Shown in pieces: positions 1-5,425 of a stretch of 11,740 nt of DNA. Below the pieces are notes generated by a model, which saw only the letters and a list, made by a program, of their open reading frames with translations, ran no database searches and was not told the origin of the DNA. The stretch covers positions 1 to 11,740 of the forward strand of contig JAFNZX010000149.1 in the NCBI GenBank assembly GCA_017382615.1. Reading direction: 5' to 3'. Both the position numbers and the translations under genes were made by a program. Each line of letters starts with the position of its first letter. Position 1 is the stretch's first letter. The DNA comes from Clostridia bacterium. GTDB taxonomy: Bacteria > Bacillota > Clostridia > Oscillospirales > CAG-272.

Positions 1-65
1 ATGTGGTATTGGCATCTGTATTTGCTGTGGGCTGTGCTTTTGATCTCGTTGTTCTCTTTTTTCAT
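1..65 (-). CDS. tnpA: IS200-type Y1 transposase TnpA, N-terminal fragment
   Basis: Only the first 21 codons are in the window; the gene runs off the left edge. The start ATG (63-65) is preceded by a perfect AAAGGAGG ribosome binding site (73-80, 7 nt spacing). The fragment carries the segment STAHSKYRCQYH, which matches the N-terminus of the IS200/IS605 single-domain tyrosine transposases (typically H-x-x-Y-x-C-x-Y-H-I-V-F-A-P-K-Y-R-R). TnpA of this family cuts and joins single-stranded DNA at the element ends with one catalytic tyrosine and a metal-binding HUH motif. Both lie beyond the window, so whether this copy is intact cannot be judged. The family call rests on about a dozen residues plus the matching upstream hairpin. 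Confidence 0.75.
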   Translation of the reverse strand, partial: MKKENNEIKSTAHSKYRCQYH

Positions 66-110
66 TATTAAACCTCCTTTTATTTTGTAATGCGGTGCCA
101 AACCACTTAC

Positions 111-139
111 ATTATACTTGGGGGTTTAATTCTTCGCAA
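111..139 (-). promoter_or_regulatory. promoter of tnpA
   Basis: On the minus strand there is a -35 box TTGCGA (134-139), a 17-nt spacer and a perfect -10 box TATAAT (111-116). The expected start site near 104 gives a leader of about 40 nt ending in the AAAGGAGG site of tnpA. Confidence 0.7.
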
Positions 140-193
140 TGGGCTTTCATGTAGCTCGCCCTTTTTATTGTTCGCTCCGCTCGTTTTACCGCT

Positions 194-212
194 CCCCCGG
201 TAGAACCGGGGG
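194..212. repeat. left-end hairpin of the IS200-like element
   Basis: A perfect 8-bp stem CCCCCGGT/ACCGGGGG (194-201 and 205-212) encloses the triloop AGA. In IS200/IS605 elements a subterminal hairpin is recognised by TnpA, and in IS200 a similar stem also blocks read-through into tnpA from outside. Its position, upstream of the tnpA promoter and near the inferred end, fits that role. Confidence 0.65.
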
Positions 213-233
213 TTTATTTCGACTACCAATGCA

Positions 234-265
234 AAAGGGGCTGAGTGATTTCACTCAGCCCCTTT
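234..265 (-). terminator. terminator of the CHAP hydrolase gene
   Basis: A perfect 15-bp stem (234-248 with 251-265, core GGGGCTGAGTGA) has a 2-nt loop. It starts 9 bp after the stop codon of the minus-strand CHAP gene and is followed on that strand by a short T run. This is a typical Rho-independent terminator, though its U tract is short. Confidence 0.8.
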
Positions 266-274
266 GTACGTATA

Positions 275-1639
275 TCAATTTCTCTTTTTTCTTATCGCAA
301 TTGCAGCCCCAAAAGCAAGCAGCAATCCCATCGCCGCACCGCCAATAACGCCGTTGCAGCTATTACCACCGTTACCGCCATCGCCGCCGTTACCGCTGCT
401 CGGCTCGGTCTGCGTATCACTGCCGATCTCCTCGGTGCTCTGCGCAGGTGCTTGGGTGGTGTTCTCATCGGTCTCGGTTTGTGCTTCAGTCTCGGTCTGC
501 TGCGGGTACGCTGCCTGCAGCACAAGATCCGACGTGGGCGTGATGGTCTGCCCTGCTTGGTAGATCTCGCTGCCCTCTCCTGCGCTCCAGCCCAAGAAGC
601 CCTCGTCAAGCGACAGCTCGGGAATCGTCCATGATTCTCCCTGCGCCACGGTTACCGTCACGCTCTGCTCACCTGCCTCTAACTTGATCGTATACGCCGC
701 ATCTGCAGTAATGGGCGTAAAGCGTCTGAGCGACACCCAACCAATGCTGCCATCCTCCAAAGTCACGCGCCCATACTTTCCCTGCACCGCTGTAATGCGA
801 TATACCGCACTTGACACAAGGCTTGCCGCCTTGCCGGAGGTGCTGTCCGGCCCATGATATACCGAGCCCTTACCCGAGCCTGCAATGTAGTAGCCGGGCT
901 GATAGTGATCCTCTGCGCGATAGTCCACCTCGGGCACGTCTGCAGTCTTGTATGCAATGCTGCCGTACCCCACGATATAAGGATCGGTCAGTGCGTACTC
1001 GTGCAAGCCCACCTTGTTGTCGGCATTGCCCTCAATCGTGTACACTACACCATTCTCGCAGCCAAGCACGATGCCGATATGATCGGACGAGCGCTTGTGC
1101 GTAGCACTCAGGCTTTTGTAAAAGATCAGATCTCCCTTTCTCGGTATGTAATCGTCGGTGCGGGCATGATACTCCGCGCCATATTTTGCCCCTTGCTCCA
1201 CAAACCAGGTACGCCAGGAATGGCAGGAAACGTACATGCCGCCCGTCAGCTCCTTATCCACGCGCGCCTGGCGCAAGCACCAATTGACAAATGCCGCGCA
1301 CCATGCGTATCCGTAACTGACGCCATTCCCCTCACCGTTATCCAGCTTGCCAAACAGCACGTTATACTCGGTAAAGTTCTTAGCACCGCTGCCGTTTTGT
1401 CCGTCCAAATCCGCGTTGCTGTTACCCTCGTGATAGCCAAGCTGCGAGAGCGCCACGGCAATGACGTCGGTTGCACCGTCCCCGGATAGCTCAATGGAGA
1501 GCAGATTGTCGTAATACAAGGTGCCCTGATATACATCAGATACCGTGTACGAGGGTTGCACCGCTCCTACCGCCATCGTAAACGTCGTTGCCGCTATTGC
1601 AAGGGCTGCAAGTCCTGTCAGAATTTTGTTTGTTTTCAT
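275..1639 (-). CDS. secreted, membrane-anchored CHAP-domain peptidoglycan hydrolase
   Basis: The 454-residue protein probably cleaves peptide bonds in peptidoglycan at the cell surface. Residues 1-26 form a signal peptide (MKTNK, then a hydrophobic run to AVGAVQ). Residues about 55-230 form a CHAP (NlpC/P60-like) domain with likely catalytic Cys114 in AWCAAF, His187 in DHIGIV and Glu203 in EGN. Residues about 248-310 look like a bacterial SH3 domain (GSVYHGPDS, GRVTLEDGSIGWV). Residues about 314-378 resemble a small beta-rich repeat ending in GFLGWS and LVLQAAY. A Thr/Glu-rich then Gly/Asn-rich linker (380-427) leads to Cys428, a hydrophobic helix (about 430-449) and RKKRN. There is no LPXTG motif, so anchoring is probably by the C-terminal helix. 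The start has AAGGAT upstream (1648-1653). The gene stands alone, with its own promoter and terminator. The domain call is firm; the exact bond cut is not known. Confidence 0.85.
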   Translation of the reverse strand: MKTNKILTGLAALAIAATTFTMAVGAVQPSYTVSDVYQGTLYYDNLLSIELSGDGATDVIAVALSQLGYHEGNSNADLDGQNGSGAKNFTEYNVLFGKLDNGEGNGVSYGYAWCAAFVNWCLRQARVDKELTGGMYVSCHSWRTWFVEQGAKYGAEYHARTDDYIPRKGDLIFYKSLSATHKRSSDHIGIVLGCENGVVYTIEGNADNKVGLHEYALTDPYIVGYGSIAYKTADVPEVDYRAEDHYQPGYYIAGSGKGSVYHGPDSTSGKAASLVSSAVYRITAVQGKYGRVTLEDGSIGWVSLRRFTPITADAAYTIKLEAGEQSVTVTVAQGESWTIPELSLDEGFLGWSAGEGSEIYQAGQTITPTSDLVLQAAYPQQTETEAQTETDENTTQAPAQSTEEIGSDTQTEPSSGNGGDGGNGGNSCNGVIGGAAMGLLLAFGAAIAIRKKRN

Positions 1640-1689
1640 TGAAATCCATCCTTTTATGTAAAATCATAGGGAATTTTGTTTCCACATCT

Positions 1690-1718
1690 ATTATAGCATA
1701 GGTAAGTCTTGTTGTAAA
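1690..1718 (-). promoter_or_regulatory. promoter of the CHAP hydrolase gene
   Basis: On the minus strand, -35 TTTACA (1713-1718), a 17-nt spacer and -10 TATAAT (1690-1695) lie about 50 bp upstream of the start codon. The match to a vegetative sigma-A promoter is close, so expression is probably constitutive. Confidence 0.75.
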
Positions 1719-1778
1719 GACCTAATCGTGGACAATCTCTGTGGTAATATATGTGAGAGATGGAGGAAAAATACACAG

Positions 1779-1821
1779 CAAAAACAAAGCAGACAGGCAC
1801 TTTCTCAAAAAACCTATCTGC
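1779..1821 (-). terminator. probable terminator of the xre gene
   Basis: A 9-bp stem (1789-1797 with 1813-1821, one G-U pair on the transcript) with a 15-nt loop begins at the stop codon of the regulator. On the minus strand it is followed by TTTGTTTTT. The loop is long, so confidence is moderate. Confidence 0.55.
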
Positions 1822-2033
1822 TATTGATTCAACTTGGGATTTTTGGTACGGCACATAATATAATCCATACTCACTCCGTAATAATCTGCCAAAACCATCA
1901 GCGTTTCGGTTGGCGGAATGCGCAATCCCCTTTCATATTTGGAAAGTAACGCTTGCTCTATCCCCGTGTCCATTTGCACCATGAGCTGTGTTTTGTTTTT
2001 TTGCATTCTCAATATTTTCAAATTGGTTTGCAA
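1821..2033 (-). CDS. Xre-family helix-turn-helix regulator (TTG start)
   Basis: This is a 70-residue DNA-binding protein made almost entirely of one Cro/C1-type helix-turn-helix domain. Residues 3-12 (TNLKILRMQK) form helix 1, TQLMVQ (15-20) leads into helix 2, EQALLSKYERG (26-36) contains the recognition helix, and IPPTETLMVLADYYGVSMDYIM (about 39-60) is the usual closing part. An in-frame ATG lies upstream at 2066, but a GGGAGG ribosome binding site (2040-2045) sits 6 nt before TTG at 2031-2033, and only that start gives the normal family N-terminus. There is no ligand or dimerisation domain beyond the HTH core. It is divergent from the membrane protein at 2204, with three identical-type palindromes between them, so it probably represses that gene and itself. 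The fold is clear; the target assignment is inferred from the operators. Confidence 0.85.
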   Translation of the reverse strand: MQTNLKILRMQKNKTQLMVQMDTGIEQALLSKYERGLRIPPTETLMVLADYYGVSMDYIMCRTKNPKLNQ

Positions 2034-2049
2034 GGCTCTCCCTCCCTTC

Positions 2050-2068
2050 ATATGACATTTTATCATAT
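2050..2068. promoter_or_regulatory. operator O1 of the xre locus
   Basis: ATATGAC-ATTTT-ATCATAT is the same 7-5-7 palindrome as O2 and O3 with one arm mismatch. It lies just upstream of the xre ribosome binding site and covers a possible minus-strand -10 box, TATGAT (2062-2067), so binding here would give autoregulation. Confidence 0.65.
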
Positions 2069-2081
2069 TCTGCAGATCGAA

Positions 2082-2100
2082 ATATGACCGATTGTCATAT
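2082..2100. promoter_or_regulatory. operator O2 of the xre locus
   Basis: ATATGAC-CGATT-GTCATAT is a perfect palindrome that extends to 8-bp arms at 2081-2101. Its centre is 32 bp (about three helical turns) from O1, so proteins bound at both would lie on the same DNA face. Confidence 0.7.
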
Positions 2101-2139
2101 TGAACAAAAAAAGAAAGAGTACTTTGGATAGTCTGCCAA

Positions 2140-2169
2140 TTGACAGCATATGACGTTATGTCATATAAT
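2140..2169 (+). promoter_or_regulatory. promoter of the membrane PH-like gene
   Basis: A perfect -35 TTGACA (2140-2145), an 18-nt spacer and a perfect -10 TATAAT (2164-2169) make this one of the strongest promoters in the window. Operator O3 fills its spacer and overlaps the -10 box, which fits a strong promoter held off by a repressor. Confidence 0.85.
2148..2166. promoter_or_regulatory. operator O3 of the xre locus
   Basis: ATATGAC-GTTAT-GTCATAT is a perfect 7-5-7 palindrome, identical in both arms to O2. It lies between the -35 and -10 boxes of the plus-strand promoter, where a bound repressor would exclude RNA polymerase. Confidence 0.75.
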
Positions 2170-2203
2170 ATTTACATATTCTATATTATCAGGGAGGAAT
2201 ATT

Positions 2204-2692
2204 ATGAGTAATCAAACGTCAAAGGTCATTGCTACAAGCAAAGGGAAATTCAAAAATGCTATTCCGGCAATCGTTGCTTGGATCATTTTGATCATCATAA
2301 CCGTAATCGCTCATATTGCATTAAACAAGTGTTTAGGAGAATTTGCCAATGATAGCGATCTTTTTGCCTTTGCACAGATCTTTGTGGGATTCTGTAAATT
2401 CTTGATATCGCTCATAATGTTAATCTTTGCCATTGCATTCACACTTATGATCATTGCACACATCGTCGATAACGCCACCTTGACAGAAACCGGCATTTAC
2501 GGTCGCAATAATGATTTCCGCAAATTTGACCTGACCTTTGACCAAATTCTTTCCATCCAGCAAGTCAAAAAGTCAGTGATCATCTTTTACACCAATGAAA
2601 AAGGCAGCAAAAAGAGAATGGCCATATATCTTGAAGGGGCTAAAGAATTCGCCGAGGCTTGCAACGCGCAACTTGCGGCATATAAAAAATAA
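2204..2692 (+). CDS. two-helix membrane protein with C-terminal PH-like domain
   Basis: This is a 162-residue integral membrane protein of unknown function. After a short basic N-terminus come two hydrophobic helices (about 19-40 and 57-86), then a soluble region (about 91-160) with the strand pattern of bacterial PH-like domains: TLTETGIYGR, a FDLTFDQI segment, VIIFYTNEKGSKKRMAIYL, and a closing helix EGAKEFAEACNAQL. YcxB-like and other small bacterial PH proteins share this layout. The ATG at 2204 is chosen over the in-frame ATG at 2150 because AGGGAGG (2191-2197) lies 6 nt before it and the 2150 codon lies inside the promoter and operator. The gene stands alone behind a strong operator-covered promoter and is followed by a terminator. 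Its AT-rich composition contrasts with the GC-rich neighbours, so the locus may have been acquired. The PH call is from pattern only. Confidence 0.75.
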   Translation: MSNQTSKVIATSKGKFKNAIPAIVAWIILIIITVIAHIALNKCLGEFANDSDLFAFAQIFVGFCKFLISLIMLIFAIAFTLMIIAHIVDNATLTETGIYGRNNDFRKFDLTFDQILSIQQVKKSVIIFYTNEKGSKKRMAIYLEGAKEFAEACNAQLAAYKK

Positions 2693-2741
2693 ACAGGTCA
2701 CTTTGATAAAAGCAACCTGAGCATAAAAAATCGCAATACAT

Positions 2742-2775
2742 AAAAAGGGTTGTTTCTTGGAAACAGCCCTTTTTT
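2742..2775 (+). terminator. terminator of the membrane PH-like gene
   Basis: A stem AAAGGGTTGTTTC/GAAACAGCCCTTT with a 3-nt loop and one G-U pair is followed by T residues (to 2775). It starts about 50 bp after the stop codon at 2692. The A-rich 5' arm would also let it work in reverse. Confidence 0.8.
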
Positions 2776-2841
2776 CAATAACGTTATTTAGTTGCCGCTG
2801 CCCGATCGGGCTGATAAATTAGCGGTAAAACCACACAAAAC

Positions 2842-2870
2842 AAAAGCAGAAGTCACGGCTTCTGCTTTTT
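2842..2870. terminator. second terminator-like hairpin
   Basis: AAAAGCAGAAG (2842-2852) and CTTCTGCTTTT (2859-2869) form an 11-bp perfect stem with a 6-nt loop, followed by T residues on the plus strand and preceded by A residues. It looks bidirectional. It lies in the left half of the foldback element and has no counterpart in the right half. Confidence 0.65.
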
Positions 2871-2897
2871 GTTATAAAGACGTGAAAGAGCGTCCGT

Positions 2898-2979
2898 ATG
2901 GGAACCCCCACCACCGCCCGCGTGCAAGCACGCTCCGCGGTCAAACCTGCTTGCAGGTATCCTCCCCAGCGGGGAGGCT
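2898..2979 (+). repeat. left arm of the foldback element
   Basis: This 82-bp arm pairs with 3072-3153. The outer 23 bp (2898-2920) and the inner 46 bp (2934-2979) are perfect; the 13 bp between them match only partly. In this arm the divergent part forms its own hairpin, GCGTGC-AA-GCACGC. Confidence 0.85.
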
Positions 2980-3071
2980 CTTGTACGCGTCCGTTTTTGC
3001 TTTTTTATCCGCTGGAATCATAGCATTTTTTACCGTCCTGCTCATTTTTACAGTAAGGTTGCCCGAAGCAA

Positions 3072-3153
3072 AGCCTCCCCGCTGGGGAGGATACCTGCAA
3101 GCAGGTTTGACCGCGGAGTGAGCCTGCGAACGGGCGGTGGTGGGGGTTCCCAT
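3072..3153 (-). repeat. right arm of the foldback element
   Basis: This is the reverse complement of 2898-2979: 46 bp perfect (3072-3117) and 23 bp perfect (3131-3153), separated by a divergent 13-bp patch. Similarity continues weakly outward (GTGAAGGAGCG versus GTGAAAGAGCG). Confidence 0.85.
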
Positions 3154-3229
3154 TTCACCGCTCCTTCACCCAAACGGATAACAGATACCTTTCCCCGCTA
3201 ATTTTGCAGCCCTATCGGGCTGCGCTTTC

Positions 3230-4027
3230 TTATACGGTCTCTTTTTTTGTTTTACTGTTCTTTTTTTGCTTGAGCTCCTCCAGCTCCGCCTGCATCTCTG
3301 CAAGTCTTTGCTCAAGGCGCGTGATTTCATCCTTGACAGGGTCGGGAATATGCACCTGGTCAAGATCAGCTGCGGGAGCAGCAACGCGCTCACCGTCACG
3401 CTTGACCACACGCGCGGGAATGCCCACCGCAGTGCTGTTCTCGGGAATTTCCTTGAGCACTACTGCGTTTGCAGCAACCTTACTGCCGTCCGACACGGTA
3501 AAGGGTCCTAACACCTTTGCACCCGCACCGACAAGCACGCCGTCGCCCAGCGTAGGGTGTCGCTTTCCGATATCCTTACCCGTACCGCCCAGCGTCACGC
3601 CCTGATACAAGGTGCAGTTATCTCCGATCTCCGCCGTCTCACCGATCACAACGCCCGCGCCGTGGTCGATGACGAGCCCCTTGCCGATGGTCGCGCCCGG
3701 GTGGATCTCCACACCCGTGAAAAATCTTGCCAGCTGGCTGACCAATCTTGCCGAAAAATAGTGCTTTGAAAGATACAAGCGATGCGAAACGCGATACGCC
3801 AACAGCGCGTGCACACCCGAATACAAAAGCAATACCTCAATATCGCTTTTCGCTGCAGGGTCACGCGATCTGACCGCATCAATATCCGTGCGGATCTCCT
3901 CCAAAGCGGCATGTACCTCTGCAGATACCTTATCCGTCAGCGGCTTTGCCCCTTCCTTGACCATTTCCACACCAAAAATCGCGCAGCCGCCAATCAACGC
4001 CAATACGTCTTCAATCTTTTCCTGCAT
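3230..4027 (-). CDS. cysE: serine O-acetyltransferase
   Basis: CysE transfers acetyl from acetyl-CoA to L-serine, giving O-acetylserine, the carbon acceptor for cysteine synthesis in the cytoplasm. The 265-residue protein has an N-terminal helical region (about 43-100, with RDPAAKSDIEVLLLYSGVHAL), then a left-handed hexapeptide-repeat beta-helix (about 105-205). Key positions visible are Glu107 in VEIHPGATIG, catalytic His122 in VIDHGAGVVIGET, QGVTLGGTGK (142-151) and His157 in KRHPTLGDG. The tail has DQVHIPDP (223-230) and a charged coiled coil (231-262), as in many clostridial homologues. About 40 extra residues precede the usual start, but AAGGGAGG 9 nt before ATG 4027 supports it. It follows the amidase gene after 89 bp and may be cotranscribed. 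No cysK or T-box leader is seen. Confidence 0.93.
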   Translation of the reverse strand: MQEKIEDVLALIGGCAIFGVEMVKEGAKPLTDKVSAEVHAALEEIRTDIDAVRSRDPAAKSDIEVLLLYSGVHALLAYRVSHRLYLSKHYFSARLVSQLARFFTGVEIHPGATIGKGLVIDHGAGVVIGETAEIGDNCTLYQGVTLGGTGKDIGKRHPTLGDGVLVGAGAKVLGPFTVSDGSKVAANAVVLKEIPENSTAVGIPARVVKRDGERVAAPAADLDQVHIPDPVKDEITRLEQRLAEMQAELEELKQKKNSKTKKETV

Positions 4028-4062
4028 ACGTATGCGCCTCCCTTTTTTCTGAATTGATTCCG

Positions 4063-4110
4063 ATAGCCAAAGAGGGCAAGCGCATACGGCTTTGCGCCCC
4101 CTTCGGCTAT
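4063..4110 (-). other. intergenic stem-loop between amidase gene and cysE
   Basis: ATAGCC-type arms 4063-4077 and 4096-4110 pair over 15 bp, with only two G-U pairs on the minus-strand transcript, around an inner GCGCA/TGCGC stem. No T run follows on the minus strand, so it is not a standard terminator for the amidase gene. It could stabilise or process the transcript, or weaken read-through into cysE. Confidence 0.5.
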
Positions 4111-4116
4111 ACTATT

Positions 4117-5409
4117 TTATTCCTCCACGACCTTTAAATATGCCGCAGACGCATAGTACACCTTGCCGTCGATGAGCAGGCGGTGCCAGTTCTCACCAAG
4201 ACCGATGCAAGTTACGCGCTTGCCCGCATACGTGCGGATATTCTGCACCTTGGTAGCATCCCCGCCCTTTGTGCTCGGCTCGGTGCGTATCCATGCAGTG
4301 CCCGTAAATTCCACGGTCGTCTCCACGTCGGTAAAGCTCTGTCCCAACTCAGCCTCTCTTTGGAAGTTGATGTCGTATTTGGAGTCGGGGTAGGTCTCCT
4401 GCTCGGGCTCGGTCGTTTCCTGCTCTTTGGAGGTATCCTCCGTGCTCGGCGCTTTCTGTGCAAGATACGCCGCAATCCCCTGCGCCAAGCCATCCGCTGC
4501 CTTGGCTGCAAATCCCTCTGCCGCCATTGCCGCGTCGTCCTCTGCGTTGGTCATAAAGCCCATTTCAATGATGGTCGTCGGCACACTTGCCCAGTTGGTG
4601 CCCGTCATGGTATCGGTCTGCCATACGTTACGCTTTGCCATGCCGGTGCTCAAGCAAAATGCGTCCAGCACTGCGTCGGACAGTGCGCGGCAATCCTCGT
4701 AAATATTGGCATTATACGGATTTTGCGGTGTCTGGCAAACTGCCATTGCACCCTTGGCGCTCGCATTCGCATCTCCGTTTGCATGGATACGGATATTCAC
4801 GTCCGCTCCCGCTCTATTGGCAAGCTGCGCGCGCTCGGCGTTACTGATCTCAACCTCATGGGTCTCGCGCACCATGACCACGGTATATCCCTTTGCCACA
4901 AGCACGTCACGCAAAGCAAGCGCAACGCGCAAATTGAGCTCATACTCAGCAAGCCCCGTAAAGCTGCCCTGCGTGCCGCCCGTGACCTTTGCCTTCATCT
5001 GCTCCGATCCCGGTCCGTTGGGCTCGGTCTCGCTCATGGCGTGCAGCTGATGCCCCGCGTCAATGACGATCACGTACTGTGCCATCTCTCCACTGCCGCG
5101 ATATGCAATGCCGGTACCTGGATGCTTCTCTCCCGTATACTCCACGTAAGGCATCCCGCCGATATCAGCAGGCGCAGCGGTCTGCTGCTCGTCCGGCTCT
5201 TGCGTTTGAGACTCGGCAGGCTCTTGCGTGCCGGTCTCGCTACCAATCTCGCTGTCAATCTCGCTGCCAGTATCACTGTCAATCTCGCTGCCGCTCTCCT
5301 GCTCGGGCTGCTTGGGCAGCGTCTTTGCGCGTTGTACGCTGACGATGGTTGCAATCAATACGCAGATCGCACAAATCACCGCAACCACAATGATAATTTT
5401 TTGCTTCAT
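4117..5409 (-). CDS. N-acetylmuramoyl-L-alanine amidase (Amidase_3) with SH3-like tail
   Basis: This 430-residue cell-surface zinc hydrolase should cut the bond between N-acetylmuramic acid and L-alanine in peptidoglycan. A signal anchor (about 4-24) is followed by an acidic Ser/Glu/Thr/Gln-rich linker (33-80) with near-repeats such as GSEIDS. The Amidase_3 domain spans about 111-318, with zinc ligands His120 (DAGH), Glu155 (LAEYELNLR) and His209 (IRIHANGD), and catalytic Glu282 in IIEMGFMTN. After a second linker (320-345), residues 365-430 resemble an SH3-type domain (AWIRTEPST, GKVYYASAAYLKV). An in-frame ATG lies upstream at 5535 inside the preceding gene; the ATG at 5409 is chosen because AGGTGA precedes it and the signal anchor starts there. 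The gene begins 16 bp after the U32 stop codon, so cotranscription is very likely. All active-site residues are present. Confidence 0.9.
   Translation of the reverse strand: MKQKIIIVVAVICAICVLIATIVSVQRAKTLPKQPEQESGSEIDSDTGSEIDSEIGSETGTQEPAESQTQEPDEQQTAAPADIGGMPYVEYTGEKHPGTGIAYRGSGEMAQYVIVIDAGHQLHAMSETEPNGPGSEQMKAKVTGGTQGSFTGLAEYELNLRVALALRDVLVAKGYTVVMVRETHEVEISNAERAQLANRAGADVNIRIHANGDANASAKGAMAVCQTPQNPYNANIYEDCRALSDAVLDAFCLSTGMAKRNVWQTDTMTGTNWASVPTTIIEMGFMTNAEDDAAMAAEGFAAKAADGLAQGIAAYLAQKAPSTEDTSKEQETTEPEQETYPDSKYDINFQREAELGQSFTDVETTVEFTGTAWIRTEPSTKGGDATKVQNIRTYAGKRVTCIGLGENWHRLLIDGKVYYASAAYLKVVEE
5230..5292 (-). repeat. degenerate Ser/Glu tandem repeat in the amidase linker
   Basis: Residues 40-60 of the amidase repeat GSEIDS, GSEIDSEI and GSETG, encoded by imperfect 12-bp units. 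The repeat lies in the flexible segment between the membrane anchor and the catalytic domain and probably varies in length between strains. Confidence 0.6.
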
Positions 5410-5425
5410 ATTCTCACCTGAAAAA

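Larger units (their letters stand above)
1..226 (-). mobile_element. IS200/IS605-family element, left end (partial)
   Basis: The window opens inside an insertion sequence of the IS200/IS605 type, read leftwards. It shows the start of the Y1 transposase gene (tnpA), a near-consensus promoter and, at the distal side, a perfect GC-rich hairpin (194-212) of the kind such elements carry near their ends instead of terminal inverted repeats. The outer boundary is inferred to lie just beyond the hairpin, around 213-230, before the terminator of the neighbouring gene. The exact end cannot be set without the insertion target or another copy. The right end and any tnpB lie outside the window. Confidence 0.7.
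2797..3223. repeat. foldback (MITE- or REP-like) inverted-repeat element
   Basis: The 537-bp stretch between the PH-like gene and cysE has no credible gene and is mostly one large imperfect inverted repeat. The outermost pairing is 2797-2825 with 3195-3223 (about 24 of 29 bases, including GCCCGAT, GGGCTG and AATTAGCGG). The main arms are 2898-2979 and 3072-3153. Inside the arms are small hairpins CCTCCCC-AGC-GGGGAGG and CCTGC-TT-GCAGG. The unpaired centre (2980-3071) is T-rich and non-coding in appearance. The arrangement resembles paired REP/BIME units or a non-autonomous foldback element. No target-site duplication could be recognised. Confidence 0.75.

Noticed and set aside
87..110. Hairpin in the tnpA leader, possibly translational control as in IS200
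   Set aside because: Part of the 5' arm lies upstream of the start site predicted from the -10 box, so the RNA could not form the complete stem.
854..1489. 211-residue plus-strand frame over the CHAP gene
   Set aside because: Shadow of the CHAP coding frame; no ribosome binding site and no recognisable domain.
2034..2066. ATG starts for the Xre regulator at 2066 or 2051
   Set aside because: Both lack a ribosome binding site and would add residues encoded by the operator and Shine-Dalgarno sequence itself.
2150..2203. Upstream ATG for the membrane PH-like protein
   Set aside because: This codon lies in the promoter spacer and operator O3, upstream of the likely transcription start; the ATG at 2204 has a good ribosome binding site.
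2792..3121. 109-residue open frame in the foldback region
   Set aside because: It runs through the inverted repeat arms and a terminator hairpin, has no ribosome binding site, and its sequence is dictated by the palindromes.
3206..3223. GCAGCCC-TATC-GGGCTGC as the cysE terminator
   Set aside because: On the minus strand the stem is followed by AAAATT rather than a T run, and it is part of the foldback element's outer block; it may slow polymerase but is not a clear terminator.
4028..4116. T-box or cysteine riboswitch leader for cysE
   Set aside because: The gap is only 89 bp, with one simple stem-loop, no T-box consensus and no terminator U run.
4183..5421. 412-residue plus-strand open frame antisense to the amidase gene
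   Set aside because: It mirrors a GC-rich gene on the other strand; its translation is rich in Cys, Arg and His without domains, while the minus-strand frame has all Amidase_3 active-site motifs.
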